Source of the DNA: Thiosulfatihalobacter marinus
GTDB lineage: Bacteria > Pseudomonadota > Alphaproteobacteria > Rhodobacterales > Rhodobacteraceae
Assembly (NCBI RefSeq): GCF_016019955.1
Contig: NZ_JAECRZ010000006.1
Location: 186,001-250,000 of the forward strand
Length of the DNA: 64,000 nucleotides
Direction of reading: 5' to 3'
Positions 53,343 to 63,069 of the stretch are shown here, one piece after another. A model generated the notes under the pieces. It saw only the letters and a list, made by a program, of their open reading frames with translations. It did not search any database and was not told the origin of the DNA. Both the position numbers and the translations under genes were made by a program. Position 1 is the first letter of the stretch; every line of letters starts with the position of its first letter.

Positions 53343-53965
53343 TCTCTGGCGCCAACGCTCACTCCGAAAGACTTGATGTTTCACGTGAAACAATGGAGCG
53401 CCTGGAGATACTGGCGGCGCTTCTGGAGAAGTGGAACAAGCGAATCAACCTGGTATCCAAATCCACGATCACCAACCTATGGGCGCGCCACATTCTTGAT
53501 TCCGCTCAGGTCGTCCGAACAGCGCCGTATAATATACCCCATTGGGTGGACATTGGAAGCGGGGGCGGGTTTCCGGGGCTGGTGATTGCAATTCTTGCCG
53601 CCGAAACTGGAAGCCCGCAGCGACTGACGATGATCGAAGCAGATCAGCGTAAATGCGCCTTCTTGCGCACTGTTCTGCGGGAGACGGATGTGAATGCGAA
53701 AGTAATTTCGCAACGCATTGAAGAAGCGCCCAGGCAGCAAGCCCAGGTGTTGTCGGCGCGCGCCCTGGCTGATTTGACGACTCTTCTGTCCTATTCGGAC
53801 AGACATCTGTGCGACGGGGGCCACGCCATCCTGCTCAAGGGCGCAACTTGGAAAAAAGAGATCGCAGAGGCGCGGAAATCGTGGTCATTCACCCAAGAGG
53901 TGATACAAAGCATCACAGAACCCAATGCTGTTGTTTTGAAGCTCGGAGAAATTGGACGTGTCTGA
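53339..53965 (+). CDS. rsmG: 16S rRNA (guanine-N7) methyltransferase RsmG
   Basis: RsmG methylates G527 (E. coli numbering) of 16S rRNA with SAM. The 208-residue protein has [12 protein letters not shown], the HILDSAQ segment and the SAM-binding [16 protein letters not shown]. The N-terminal LDVSRET is encoded by a perfect parS site. It starts at GTG overlapping the mnmG stop (GTGA). It runs 8 bases into parA. Confidence 0.95.
   Translation: MISGANAHSERLDVSRETMERLEILAALLEKWNKRINLVSKSTITNLWARHILDSAQVVRTAPYNIPHWVDIGSGGGFPGLVIAILAAETGSPQRLTMIEADQRKCAFLRTVLRETDVNAKVISQRIEEAPRQQAQVLSARALADLTTLLSYSDRHLCDGGHAILLKGATWKKEIAEARKSWSFTQEVIQSITEPNAVVLKLGEIGRV
53377..53392. promoter_or_regulatory. Perfect parS site inside rsmG
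   Basis: TGTTTCACGTGAAACA is an exact 16-bp match to the ParB-binding consensus. It is embedded in the rsmG coding sequence, where it encodes the VSRET residues. ParB spreading from here would help place the origin region. Confidence 0.95.
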
Positions 53966-54767
53966 TCCAACGCGCCCCAGGGGCCCGAAAATAATCGCTG
54001 TGGCCAATCAAAAGGGCGGAGTAGGGAAAACCACAACCGCCATCAACCTGGCAGCGGCACTGGCAGAGCAAAAATGCAGAGTTCTGGTTGTCGATCTAGA
54101 CCCACAGGGCAACGCCTCGACCGGCTTGGGTATTGATAACGACGACCGGGAATTCACAACTTATGACCTGTTGTTAGATGATGCCTCGCTTGCCGAGGTG
54201 ATCCGCCCAACGCAAACAGACGGGATGTCGATTATCCCTGCGACGGTGGATCTCAGTTCGGCAGATATCGAGCTGATCTCTAATGAAAAACGCAGTTTTC
54301 TGCTGCACGACGCTTTGCGCCAACCGGCCATGGATAGCTTTGCCTGGGACTATATTCTAATCGATTGCCCGCCATCGCTTAACTTGCTGACAGTCAATGC
54401 GATGATTGCCGCACATTCAGTGCTGATACCCTTGCAAAGCGAGTTCTTTGCGCTTGAGGGGCTTTCGCAGCTCATGCTGACTATTCGCGAAGTGCGCCAA
54501 TCGGCGAATCCGGGTCTGCGCGTCGAGGGGGTGGTTCTGACAATGTTCGATGCGCGCAACAACCTGTCTCAGCAAGTGGAAAAGGATGCGCGCGACAATT
54601 TGGGCGCCCTGGTTTTTGAAACGAAAATTCCACGAAATGTGCGTGTTTCAGAGGCGCCGTCTTTTGCGCAGCCGGTACTGGATTATGATCCCCTGTCAAA
54701 AGGGGCCGAAGCGTATCGCGATCTGGCAAAGGAATTGTTGGTCAAGCATCTGAAAATCGCGGCATAA
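53958..54767 (+). CDS. parA: Chromosome partitioning ATPase ParA
   Basis: ParA is the Walker-type ATPase that moves ParB-parS complexes. The 269-residue protein has the deviant Walker A motif KGGVGKTTT near residue 20 and [13 protein letters not shown] and [11 protein letters not shown] further on. I chose GTG 53958 because CGGAGA lies 8 bases before it; it overlaps the rsmG end by 8 bases. Confidence 0.96.
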   Translation: MSDPTRPRGPKIIAVANQKGGVGKTTTAINLAAALAEQKCRVLVVDLDPQGNASTGLGIDNDDREFTTYDLLLDDASLAEVIRPTQTDGMSIIPATVDLSSADIELISNEKRSFLLHDALRQPAMDSFAWDYILIDCPPSLNLLTVNAMIAAHSVLIPLQSEFFALEGLSQLMLTIREVRQSANPGLRVEGVVLTMFDARNNLSQQVEKDARDNLGALVFETKIPRNVRVSEAPSFAQPVLDYDPLSKGAEAYRDLAKELLVKHLKIAA

Positions 54768-54784
54768 AAAGGGGCAACCACAGT

Positions 54785-55672
54785 ATGGCAGACAAAAAGA
54801 AAACCCGCGGCCTTGGACGCGGCCTTAGTGCACTGATGGCCGATGTAAATGAAGACCGCATCAATCAGTCAGGCGAATCGCCACGCCGCGCCGACATGCT
54901 TGTTCCGATTGAGAGAATTCACCCAAACCCGGACCAGCCGCGTCGCGACTTTACGCAGGATCAGCTTGATGATCTGGCCAACTCCATTCGGGAAAAGGGC
55001 GTCATTCAACCGCTTATCGTTCGAGAGCAGGCCGGCGGAACCTTTGAAATCGTTGCAGGCGAGCGTCGCTGGAGAGCGTCGCAAATGGCGCAGCTGCACG
55101 AAGTGCCTGTTATTGTACGGGAATACGACGATTCAGAAGTACTTGAAATAGCGATAATAGAGAACATTCAGCGCGCGGATTTAAACCCGGTCGAAGAGGC
55201 CATGGGATATCGCCAACTGATGGAAAAATTTGGGCACACTCAGGAAAGGCTATCTGAAGCTCTTGGAAAAAGTCGCAGCCACATAGCCAACCTGATGCGG
55301 TTGTTGCAACTGCCCGATGACGTTCAGGAAATGCTGAAGAAAGGAGATCTGTCGGCTGGACACGCGCGCGCTTTGATCACCAGCGACAAAGCATCGGACT
55401 TGGCTCGGAAGATCATAAAGGGCGGGCTTTCGGTGCGTCAGACCGAAGCTCTGGTTAAAAAGAGCCACGAGCCAACGACACGGAAAACTTCGAAAAGCAG
55501 ACCGTCGGGCAAAGATGCTGATACTGTGGCTCTAGAGGGCGACTTGTCGGCAAACCTTGGCATGAAAGTGTCTGTAGAGCACAAATCCGGAGGCGAAAGC
55601 GGACAGGTGACAATCCGGTACGAATCGCTTGATCAGCTGGATGAAATCTGTCGCATTCTGTCGGCTAGCTAG
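54785..55672 (+). CDS. parB: Chromosome partitioning protein ParB
   Basis: ParB binds parS and spreads as a CTP-dependent clamp. The 295-residue protein has the ParB/Srx domain (NPDQPRRDF, then IVAGERRWRAS), the ENIQRADLNPVEEA helix and the DNA-binding SEALGKSRSHIANLMRLL. A basic linker and a C-terminal dimerisation domain (from residue 235) follow. It starts 17 bases after parA. Its last 8 bases overlap the convergent DUF454 gene. Confidence 0.96.
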   Translation: MADKKKTRGLGRGLSALMADVNEDRINQSGESPRRADMLVPIERIHPNPDQPRRDFTQDQLDDLANSIREKGVIQPLIVREQAGGTFEIVAGERRWRASQMAQLHEVPVIVREYDDSEVLEIAIIENIQRADLNPVEEAMGYRQLMEKFGHTQERLSEALGKSRSHIANLMRLLQLPDDVQEMLKKGDLSAGHARALITSDKASDLARKIIKGGLSVRQTEALVKKSHEPTTRKTSKSRPSGKDADTVALEGDLSANLGMKVSVEHKSGGESGQVTIRYESLDQLDEICRILSAS

Positions 55673-56018
55673 TTGGCCGCGTCCAGATAAAGGCCAAGAC
55701 ACAGCCCAGGACCAAACCCTGGATGATGATGACGACCAGGTTGATTTTGAGAGCGAGCGATACAGCCAAGACCAAGATGATGGAAAGTGTCGCGATGCGC
55801 TTTGCCTTTGGGCGGATCGCACCTCGAGCCTGCCAGTCTTCGATCAAGGGGCCAAAAGTGGAATGGGACAACAACCAATAATGCAGCCGCTCTGACGATC
55901 GGGCAAAGAAGAAGGCCGCCAACAACAGAAATGGAACAGTCGGCAGCAAAGGCAGAACCATTCCAACCAGGGCCAGCCCAACACAGATCAAGCCCAGAAA
56001 TGCCCAAAGGTAACGCAT
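55665..56018 (-). CDS. DUF454 (YbaN-type) membrane protein
   Basis: The 117-residue protein has three or four hydrophobic segments. It carries the YbaN pattern GLALVGMVLPLLPTVPFLLLAAFFFARSS near the N-terminus and the central HYWLLSHSTFGPLIEDWQARGAIRPKAK. The function of the family is not known. It starts directly next to the hemW stop, so it is probably co-transcribed with hemW and rdgB. Confidence 0.88.
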   Translation of the reverse strand: MRYLWAFLGLICVGLALVGMVLPLLPTVPFLLLAAFFFARSSERLHYWLLSHSTFGPLIEDWQARGAIRPKAKRIATLSIILVLAVSLALKINLVVIIIQGLVLGCVLAFIWTRPTS

Positions 56019-57176
56019 CTACTCCACCAGTAGTTCTGTCAAAACGGAGTTCAGCAGGATGCGACCCGCAGGATTGACGACAAGCCTTTGATTTTCAATA
56101 CAAATCAACCCATGTTCAAGTAGTTTATCGACCCTGGGACCAGCCAGCTTGTGCCCGGACAGAGACTGGTACCGTCGCAAATCAACCCCCTCGCCAAGGC
56201 GTAGACCCATCAAGAGTAACTCGGTGGCCTGAGAGTTGAAATCAATCGGTTCGCGTAGGGATTCCGCATTGCCACGCTCCGCCTGGTTTAACCATTTTGC
56301 CGGGGCCCTCCAGTTTTCAATGGCATATCGCTGGCCAGCAAGGGTAAGGCGGGCGTGGGCTCCGGGGCCGATACCGGCGTAATCGCCGTAGCGCCAATAG
56401 ATCAGATTGTGGCGTGACTCCGACCCGGGAGTAGCGAAATTCGATATTTCGTAGGGCAACTTCCCCCGTGAGCTACAGAAATTCTGGGTTCTTTCGTACA
56501 TGTCGGCCGCAAGATCTTCCCCGGGAAGGCCCCGAAGTTTGCCGCGAGCATAACGATCACCGAATGCGGTGCCATTCTCGACTGTCAGTTGGTAAAGCGA
56601 CAGATGATCTACCGCCATCGACAACGCTTCGTTCAGCTCTGAGGTCCAGGCATCCAGCGACTGATCCTGGCGGGCATAAATGAGATCAAAGCTAACGCGG
56701 TCAAACGTATGGCGCGCGATATCAAAGGCTGTTCTGGCTTCCTGAACCGTGTGAGTTCTGCCAAGCCGCTGTAGATCACGATCATTCAGGGCCTGAATCC
56801 CCATGGATACCCTGTTGATACCACCTTGGCCAAACGCCATGAACTTCCCCGCGTCGACAGACCCGGGATTGGCTTCCAGGGTGATTTCCATGTCATTGGA
56901 TGTCGGCCAAAGCCTTCGACAACGCGCCATAATCTCGGCGACGGTCTCTGGCTTCATCAAGCTTGGCGTTCCGCCCCCGAAAAACACAGTGTTCAGCACG
57001 CGACCTTGTGTTTCGGCAGCGACTCTGTCCAGTTCACTCAGATACGCAGACAGCCACCGCGCGTGATCTATCTCGCGGGCGACATGGCTGTTGAAATCGC
57101 AATACGGACATTTCGCCTGGCAAAAAGGCCAGTGAATGTAGAGCCCAAAGCCTCCGTTCTGCCAATCCTCAGCCAA
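56019..57176 (-). CDS. hemW: Radical SAM heme chaperone HemW
   Basis: HemW (formerly HemN-like) is a radical SAM protein that inserts heme into target proteins. The 385-residue product has C19, C23 and C26 (CQAKCPYC) for the [4Fe-4S] cluster, FFGGGTPSLM and NRVSMGIQAL. It lacks the second cysteine motif of HemN coproporphyrinogen dehydrogenase. The start is uncertain. I use TTG 57176, which overlaps the rdgB stop and gives [21 protein letters not shown] at 57206 inside rdgB is the alternative. Confidence 0.9.
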   Translation of the reverse strand: MAEDWQNGGFGLYIHWPFCQAKCPYCDFNSHVAREIDHARWLSAYLSELDRVAAETQGRVLNTVFFGGGTPSLMKPETVAEIMARCRRLWPTSNDMEITLEANPGSVDAGKFMAFGQGGINRVSMGIQALNDRDLQRLGRTHTVQEARTAFDIARHTFDRVSFDLIYARQDQSLDAWTSELNEALSMAVDHLSLYQLTVENGTAFGDRYARGKLRGLPGEDLAADMYERTQNFCSSRGKLPYEISNFATPGSESRHNLIYWRYGDYAGIGPGAHARLTLAGQRYAIENWRAPAKWLNQAERGNAESLREPIDFNSQATELLLMGLRLGEGVDLRRYQSLSGHKLAGPRVDKLLEHGLICIENQRLVVNPAGRILLNSVLTELLVE

Positions 57177-57780
57177 AGCAGCCTGCAACGAATTGCTGCA
57201 CCGCACGCCCGCGATGGCTGATCTTGTTCTTTTCCCAACGATCCATCTCGGCAAATGTTACGTTGTGGCCCTCGGGAACAAACATTGGATCGTACCCGAA
57301 ACCGTCTTTGCCCCGGATTGGCCACACCAGATGTCCGGGCGCTATGCCTTCAAAAATCTCATCATGGCCATCGGGCCAGGCCAGAACAAGGGTGCATCGA
57401 AACTGTGCCGTCCACGGCTTTGGCGCGCCCAAGGCGACCAATTCATCATGGGCTCGGGTCATCGCCATCAGGAAGTCCCGTCCATTGCCGGTTTCTGCCC
57501 AATCGGCAGTGTATACTCCGGGCGCCCCACCAAGGGCATCTATCGTGATACCGCTATCATCAGACAAAGCGGGAAGCCCCGTAGCGCGGGCGGCCGCACG
57601 CGCCTTTATCCGGGCGTTGCCAACAAACGTGTCCTCTGTTTCGTCCGGCTCAGGAAGTTCCAGAGATGCAGCGCCAACGACCTTGACGCCAAATGGCTTC
57701 AGAAGATGCGCCACTTCCTCCAGCTTGCCGGCATTGTGGGTGGCAACCAAAAGGGTATTGTCCGAAAATTTCCGCGTCAT
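57169..57780 (-). CDS. rdgB: Non-canonical purine NTP pyrophosphatase RdgB (ITPase)
   Basis: RdgB hydrolyses ITP, dITP and XTP to keep them out of nucleic acids. The 203-residue protein shows [18 protein letters not shown] at the N-terminus, [43 protein letters not shown] and [12 protein letters not shown]. It overlaps rph by 4 bases and hemW by a few bases. Confidence 0.96.
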   Translation of the reverse strand: MTRKFSDNTLLVATHNAGKLEEVAHLLKPFGVKVVGAASLELPEPDETEDTFVGNARIKARAAARATGLPALSDDSGITIDALGGAPGVYTADWAETGNGRDFLMAMTRAHDELVALGAPKPWTAQFRCTLVLAWPDGHDEIFEGIAPGHLVWPIRGKDGFGYDPMFVPEGHNVTFAEMDRWEKNKISHRGRAVQQFVAGCFG

Positions 57781-58490
57781 GAAACGGCAGCCAACTGAAC
57801 CGAGACGAGCTCATCCACACCTTTCTCGGCCAGATCCAACAGCAGGCTCATCTGGTCGCGCGAATAGGTTGCGCCTTCTGCGCTCATCTGAACCTCGATC
57901 ATTTGCTTGTTGCCCAGCATTATGAAGTTGCCGTCAACACCCGCCTCGGAATCCTCAGGATAGTCTAGATCCAGCACCGGCTGACCCGCATAAATCCCAC
58001 ATGACACGGCCGCGACAGGAGATATCAATGGATCGGTGACGACGTCCCCAACCTTCATCAGCTTGTTCACGGCCAGCTTCAATGCCACCCAGCCACCAGT
58101 GATCGAGGCGCAGCGTGTTCCGCCATCCGCCTGAATCACATCGCAGTCCACGGTAATCTGACGTTCACCCAGCGCCACCCTGTCTACGCCCGCGCGCAGT
58201 GAACGCCCGATAAGGCGCTGAATTTCGACGGTGCGCCCGCCTTGCTTCCCGGCGGCTGCTTCACGCCGCATCCGGCTTGTCGTGGACCGCGGCAGCATAC
58301 CATACTCGGCCGTAACCCACCCCAATCCAGAACCCTTGATAAAGGGTGGTACACGATCTTCTATCGTGGCGGTGCACAAAACATGGGTGTCACCCACGCG
58401 GATCAGGCAAGAGCCTTCGGCATGTTTGGTCACGCCGGTCTCGATCGACACGGGCCGCATTTCATTCAACTGTCTTCCGGACGGGCGCAT
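57777..58490 (-). CDS. rph: Ribonuclease PH
   Basis: RNase PH trims tRNA 3' ends phosphorolytically. The 237-residue protein begins [14 protein letters not shown] and shows [70 protein letters not shown] and DLDYPEDS. In-frame codons upstream of this ATG do not look conserved. It is divergent from hrcA. The 117-base spacer holds promoters for both, and I see no CIRCE (TTAGCACTC/GAGTGCTAA) element. Confidence 0.96.
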   Translation of the reverse strand: MRPSGRQLNEMRPVSIETGVTKHAEGSCLIRVGDTHVLCTATIEDRVPPFIKGSGLGWVTAEYGMLPRSTTSRMRREAAAGKQGGRTVEIQRLIGRSLRAGVDRVALGERQITVDCDVIQADGGTRCASITGGWVALKLAVNKLMKVGDVVTDPLISPVAAVSCGIYAGQPVLDLDYPEDSEAGVDGNFIMLGNKQMIEVQMSAEGATYSRDQMSLLLDLAEKGVDELVSVQLAAVS

Positions 58491-58607
58491 GGCAGTATTT
58501 CCTCTTGTTTTCTGAACATCCGCATATCCGTCGGGGAGGGGGCTGTGCAACCCCGATTGACCTTTGCGCCGACGGGGCCTTTATTGATTGGTGGAAGACA
58601 GGCAACC

Positions 58608-59672
58608 ATGACAGACAGCTCAAAATTACTTGAAGAACTCAATGACCGCTCGCGAGAGGTATTCCGCCGGGTTGTCGAAGGTTATCTGGAAAGCGGAGAT
58701 CCGGTTGGTTCGCGCACTTTGACTCGCACGCTTAGCGAGAAAGTAAGCGCGGCTACTGTTCGCAACGTCATGCAGGACCTCGAGTTTCTGGGGCTTCTGG
58801 ATAGCCCCCATGTATCGGCCGGACGTGTCCCCACGCAATTGGGGCTGCGGATGTTTGTCGATGGACTTCTGGAAGTTGGCGATCTGGACAACGATGACCG
58901 GGAAAAAATCGATGCAACCATGGGCGCAAATTCTGGCGATGTCGGCACGATGCTGGATCGCATCAGCACCGCGCTGTCCGGCGTAACCCACGGCGCGTCT
59001 TTGGTTCTGGCTCCTAAACATGAAGCGCCGATCAAGCATATCGAGTTTGTAAGTCTGGGCCAAAACAGGGCTTTGGTAGTATTGGTGTTTGCGGATGGCC
59101 ATGTCGAAAACCGTTTGTTTGCTCCGCCGCCCGGACAAACGCCCAGTTCAATGCGGGAGGCAGCCAATTTTCTGAATGCCGTCGCAGAGGGACGAACGCT
59201 GTCCGAACTCCAAAAAGCCGTCAGAACGGAAATCAGTAACCGCCGTCAGGAAATCGACAAACTCGCGCGAGAGCTTGTGGAGAATGGGCTCGCCCTGTGG
59301 GCTGGCGAGGGGGATCACAACGAGCGATTGATCGTTCGTGGCAGGTCGAATCTTCTTGGCGCCGATGCGGAAGAACAGGACCTGGAACGTATTCGCACGC
59401 TGTTCGATGATCTGGAGCGCAAGCGGGATATCGCCGAATTCCTGGAGCTTGCCGAGCAAGGTGATGGGGTGCGCATTTTTATTGGCTCCGAGAACAAACT
59501 TTTTTCACTTTCGGGTTCCTCTTTGGTGGTCTCTCCATATATGAACGCTGATCGTAAGATCGTGGGCGCTGTCGGGGTTATCGGACCCAAGCGTCTGAAC
59601 TATGGACGTATCGTGCCGATCGTGAATTACACGGCACAGTTGGTCGGCAAGATGATTTCCGACCGCGGTTAG
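58608..59672 (+). CDS. hrcA: Heat-inducible transcription repressor HrcA
   Basis: HrcA represses groESL-type heat-shock operons through the CIRCE operator. The 354-residue protein has an N-terminal winged helix (VVEGYLESGDPVGSRTL, VSAATVRNVMQDLEFLGLLDSPH). The GAF-like core and the C-terminal GAVGVIGPKRLNYGRIVPIV motif are present. The ATG giving MTDSSKLLEELN is preceded by GGAAGACAGG. It lies next to grpE, 9 bases upstream, as in many alphaproteobacteria. Confidence 0.95.
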   Translation: MTDSSKLLEELNDRSREVFRRVVEGYLESGDPVGSRTLTRTLSEKVSAATVRNVMQDLEFLGLLDSPHVSAGRVPTQLGLRMFVDGLLEVGDLDNDDREKIDATMGANSGDVGTMLDRISTALSGVTHGASLVLAPKHEAPIKHIEFVSLGQNRALVVLVFADGHVENRLFAPPPGQTPSSMREAANFLNAVAEGRTLSELQKAVRTEISNRRQEIDKLARELVENGLALWAGEGDHNERLIVRGRSNLLGADAEEQDLERIRTLFDDLERKRDIAEFLELAEQGDGVRIFIGSENKLFSLSGSSLVVSPYMNADRKIVGAVGVIGPKRLNYGRIVPIVNYTAQLVGKMISDRG

Positions 59673-59681
59673 AGGTGAAAG

Positions 59682-60242
59682 ATGGCGGAGCCCAAAGAAG
59701 AAGAGTTTCTGGATGATATCGCAGAAGCCGAGGCCGAAGAATATGCGCAAAGCCTGGACGAGCTGGAAGACGAGGCCGTCGAGCTGGACGAGCTTCGCGC
59801 CGAACGGGACGAGATGAAAGACCGCTGGATGCGCGCTCTGGCCGACGCCGAAAATGTTCGCAAGCGCGGAGAGCGCGCGCGCCGCGAGGCTGAACAGTAT
59901 GGCGGATCAAAGCTGGCACGGGACATGCTTCCGGTGTTCGACAATATGAAGCGTGCGATAGAATCGATCACCGAAGAGCAGAAAGAGGCGTCCGCGGCTT
60001 TGATTGAAGGTATCGAGCTTACAATGCGTGAATTGCTGAACACGTTTTCAAAGCACGGGATCGAAGTTGTATCGCCCGATGTTGGCGACAAGTTCGATCC
60101 AAAACTGCACGAGGCGATGTTCGAAGCACCTGTGCCGGGCACCAAATCTGGAGAAATCATTCAGGTGTCGGCAGAAGGGTTCATGCTGCATGACCGCCTT
60201 CTGCGCCCCGCAAAAGTTGGCGTTTCTTCGAATCCCGGCTAA
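59682..60242 (+). CDS. grpE: Nucleotide exchange factor GrpE
   Basis: GrpE releases ADP from DnaK. The 186-residue protein has an acidic N-terminus, a long coiled coil (RDRWMRALADAENVRKRGERARRE pattern) and the C-terminal beta domain (SPDVGDKFDPKLHEAMFE ... VSAEGFMLHDRLLRPAKVGVS). It follows hrcA and is convergent with mutS. Confidence 0.96.
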   Translation: MAEPKEEEFLDDIAEAEAEEYAQSLDELEDEAVELDELRAERDEMKDRWMRALADAENVRKRGERARREAEQYGGSKLARDMLPVFDNMKRAIESITEEQKEASAALIEGIELTMRELLNTFSKHGIEVVSPDVGDKFDPKLHEAMFEAPVPGTKSGEIIQVSAEGFMLHDRLLRPAKVGVSSNPG

Positions 60243-60270
60243 ATGGTATTGGGCAACCTCAAAGCATTGG

Positions 60271-60291
60271 CGGTGGGCATCTATCCCACCG
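60271..60291. terminator. Hairpin between grpE and mutS
   Basis: CGGTGGG-CATCTAT-CCCACCG is a perfect 7-bp stem between the convergent grpE and mutS. It overlaps the mutS stop. T-runs are weak on both strands, so its termination role is uncertain. Confidence 0.35.
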
Positions 60292-62959
60292 ACTCTTCAT
60301 TCAGCGCCTTCAGTTCATAGAGGAGATCAAGCGCTTCACGCGGGCTAAGGCTGTCGGGATGTACGTCCGCCAGTCTCTGTTCCAGCGGATTTGGCCCGGT
60401 TTTCACGATTTCAGTCGGTGATGGGCTGGCAGCAAATAGCGGCAAATCGTCAATCAAAGCTTTCTGCGCCGGCCCTTCGCGCTCACCTTTCTCCAACGCC
60501 TCCAATACGACACGGGCCCGATCAACAACAGCTTTTGGTAGCCCGGCCAATTGTGCAACTTGCACCCCATATGACCGATCCGCCGCACCCTGCTTGACCT
60601 CGTGAAGGAAAATTACCTCGCCCTCCCATTCACGAACCGACACAGTCGCATTTGCCACGCCGTCCATCTTTCCGGCAAGCTGCGTCATCTCGTGGTAATG
60701 GGTGGCAAAAAGCGCGCGTGACTTGTTCACGTCATGCAGGTGCTCCAGCGTCGCCCAGGCAATCGAAAGCCCGTCATACGTTGCCGTTCCGCGCCCGATT
60801 TCGTCAAGAATGACCAGCGCCCGATCATCTGCCTGATTGAGGATCGCGGCGGTTTCAACCATTTCAACCATGAATGTCGATCGACCCCTGGCCAGATCGT
60901 CTGATGCGCCGACACGGCTGAAAAGCTGGCTTACCAGCCCGATGCGGGCCTTGCGCGCGGGCACGAAGCTGCCCATCTGCGCCAAGAGGGCAATCAGGGC
61001 GTTTTGGCGCAGAAAGGTTGACTTGCCCGCCATGTTGGGGCCGGTCAACAGCCAAATGCGCGCGGCATCACCACCCGAAAGATCGCAATCATTGGCGACA
61101 AACGGCTCGCCCGTCCTGCGCAAAGCTGACTCCACAACCGGGTGTCGGCCGCCCTGTATCTCGAAATCCCGGCTGTCGTCGATATCGGGACAGCACCAGT
61201 TCTCCGACACGGCAATTTCCGCCAAAGCGCAAGCGAGGTCAAACTCCGCAAGGGCTTTGGCGGCCGCCGAAACCTGCACGCAAGCCTCCAAAACCGCTTG
61301 CTTCAGCCTTTCATAGAGCCGTTTCTCAATTTCAAGCGCCCGATTGCCGGCGTTCAGGATCCTGGTCTCCATTTCGCTTAGCTCAACGGTTGTGAACCGC
61401 ACTTGATTGGCCGTTGTCTGCCGGTGGATGAACGTTTCCGAAAGAGGCGCTGACATCATTGATTCAGCATGTTTTGCCGTCGTTTCGATGAAGTAACCCA
61501 GGACATTATTGTGCTTGATCTTGAGTGAGGAGATGCGCGTCGTTGCGGCATACTTTGCCTGCATTTTCGCGATGAGCGACCGCCCCTCATCACGCAGTTC
61601 ACGGGCTTCATCCAGATCGGAGTCAAAGCCAGGCGCAATGAAGCCGCCATCCCTGGCCAACAGGGGCGGAGCGGCAATCAGGGCTTTGTCCAGCAACTCC
61701 AGCAGGGCGTCGTGGCCGCGTAGCGCGTTTAGCGCGTCTTGCAAGTCACCGGGCAGCTGTTGGCTTGAGCACAGAGTCGCCAACAGGTGCTCCGCTTGCG
61801 CCAAGCCACTGGCGATGGCAACCAGGTCCCGCGGGCCGCCCCGGTCCAGCGAAAGCCGCGAAAGAGCGCGATCAAGATCAGGGACTTTACGCAAGGCGCC
61901 GCTCACCTGTGTGGCTTCGGATCGGTTTGATACCATGAAGCTGACTGACTCCAGGCGCCGATGAATGATGTCCAGCCGCATGGAGGGGGAAGACAAGCGC
62001 CTTTCCAGCAAACGAGCGCCACCTGCGGTGACGGTTCTGTCAACTGCCGCAAGCAAAGAGCCGGTACGCCCACCGCCCAGACCGTGAGTCAATTCCAGGT
62101 TCCGCCGGGTTGCTGCATCAATCTGCATGATCCCGCGAATGGCCTCGCGCTCTGGCGGCTGCAACAACGGCAACCGTCCTTTTTGTGTCAATTCAAGGTA
62201 ATCGACAATGGCGCCCAGCGCGCCAACCTCGGCGCGAGAAAACGTGCCAAATGCCTCTAGTGATGCAGTCTTGAACAACGCGGACACGCGCTTTTCGGCA
62301 GAAACCGAGTCAAATCCGCCTCGCGCGACTGTCGTCAGAGGTATCCCCAGATCGTCCGCAATTGCGCTGACGCCAGGCTCGCTTCCCTCCGCCACCAAAA
62401 GTTCCGACGGCGCCAGCCGCGCCAGCTCGGGTGCCAGCAATACGGGCGCAAGCGGCATCACGTGAAGCGCACCTGTCGAAATGTCTGTCCAGGCCAGCGC
62501 GGCGTCTCCGCGCACCACATTAAGGGCCGCCAGAAAATTGTGACGCCGCGCGTCCAGAAGAGATTCTTCTGTCAATGTGCCGGGCGTGACAAGACGCACC
62601 ACGTCACGTTTCACAACCGACTTGTGGCCGCGCTTCTTGGCTTCGGTTGGGCTTTCCAGCTGTTCGCATACAGCGACACGAAACCCCTTTCGGATCAAGG
62701 TCAGGAAATAGCCTTCGGCGGCGTGATGCGGCACGCCGCACATTGGAATTTCTGCGCCGTCGTGCTTGCCGCGCTTTGTAAGCGCGATATCCAGCGCTTC
62801 GGCGGCGGCTACGGCGTCATCAAAGAACATTTCGTAGAAATCGCCCATCCGGTAGAACAACAGGGCATCTTGATGCCGCGCCTTGATCTCCAGATATTGC
62901 GCCATCATCGGCGTGGCGCCGGATTTGCCTGCACTCAACGGAAGAACCCCCACCTTCAT
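60281..62959 (-). CDS. mutS: DNA mismatch repair protein MutS
   Basis: MutS recognises mismatches and starts repair. The product is about 892 residues. The mismatch-binding motif FYRMGDFYEMFFDDA lies near the N-terminus with the intercalating Phe. The Walker A site is TGPNMAGKSTFLRQ and Walker B is LVILDEIGRGTATYDG. The helix-turn-helix and C-terminal tail are complete. I chose ATG 62959; a TTG three codons earlier, or the ATG at TPMMAQYLEIK, are alternatives. It is divergent from the ribokinase-like gene. Confidence 0.96.
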   Translation of the reverse strand: MKVGVLPLSAGKSGATPMMAQYLEIKARHQDALLFYRMGDFYEMFFDDAVAAAEALDIALTKRGKHDGAEIPMCGVPHHAAEGYFLTLIRKGFRVAVCEQLESPTEAKKRGHKSVVKRDVVRLVTPGTLTEESLLDARRHNFLAALNVVRGDAALAWTDISTGALHVMPLAPVLLAPELARLAPSELLVAEGSEPGVSAIADDLGIPLTTVARGGFDSVSAEKRVSALFKTASLEAFGTFSRAEVGALGAIVDYLELTQKGRLPLLQPPEREAIRGIMQIDAATRRNLELTHGLGGGRTGSLLAAVDRTVTAGGARLLERRLSSPSMRLDIIHRRLESVSFMVSNRSEATQVSGALRKVPDLDRALSRLSLDRGGPRDLVAIASGLAQAEHLLATLCSSQQLPGDLQDALNALRGHDALLELLDKALIAAPPLLARDGGFIAPGFDSDLDEARELRDEGRSLIAKMQAKYAATTRISSLKIKHNNVLGYFIETTAKHAESMMSAPLSETFIHRQTTANQVRFTTVELSEMETRILNAGNRALEIEKRLYERLKQAVLEACVQVSAAAKALAEFDLACALAEIAVSENWCCPDIDDSRDFEIQGGRHPVVESALRRTGEPFVANDCDLSGGDAARIWLLTGPNMAGKSTFLRQNALIALLAQMGSFVPARKARIGLVSQLFSRVGASDDLARGRSTFMVEMVETAAILNQADDRALVILDEIGRGTATYDGLSIAWATLEHLHDVNKSRALFATHYHEMTQLAGKMDGVANATVSVREWEGEVIFLHEVKQGAADRSYGVQVAQLAGLPKAVVDRARVVLEALEKGEREGPAQKALIDDLPLFAASPSPTEIVKTGPNPLEQRLADVHPDSLSPREALDLLYELKALNEESVG

Positions 62960-63069
62960 AGGCTTCAAGGTCTAGCAAACTTGCGACCGCGTCGAAAAGC
63001 CGAAATGGCGCAGGGCATGGACAATCCCGCAGGCATTTGTTCGACTGGAGTTGCCAAAAGGGGTGCATC

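Noticed and set aside
56019-57176. Oxygen-independent coproporphyrinogen dehydrogenase HemN
   Set aside because: The protein is short (about 385 residues) and lies next to rdgB, matching HemW rather than HemN of about 450 residues.
58491-58607. CIRCE operator in the rph-hrcA spacer
   Set aside because: I searched for TTAGCACTC and GAGTGCTAA and did not find either half-site.
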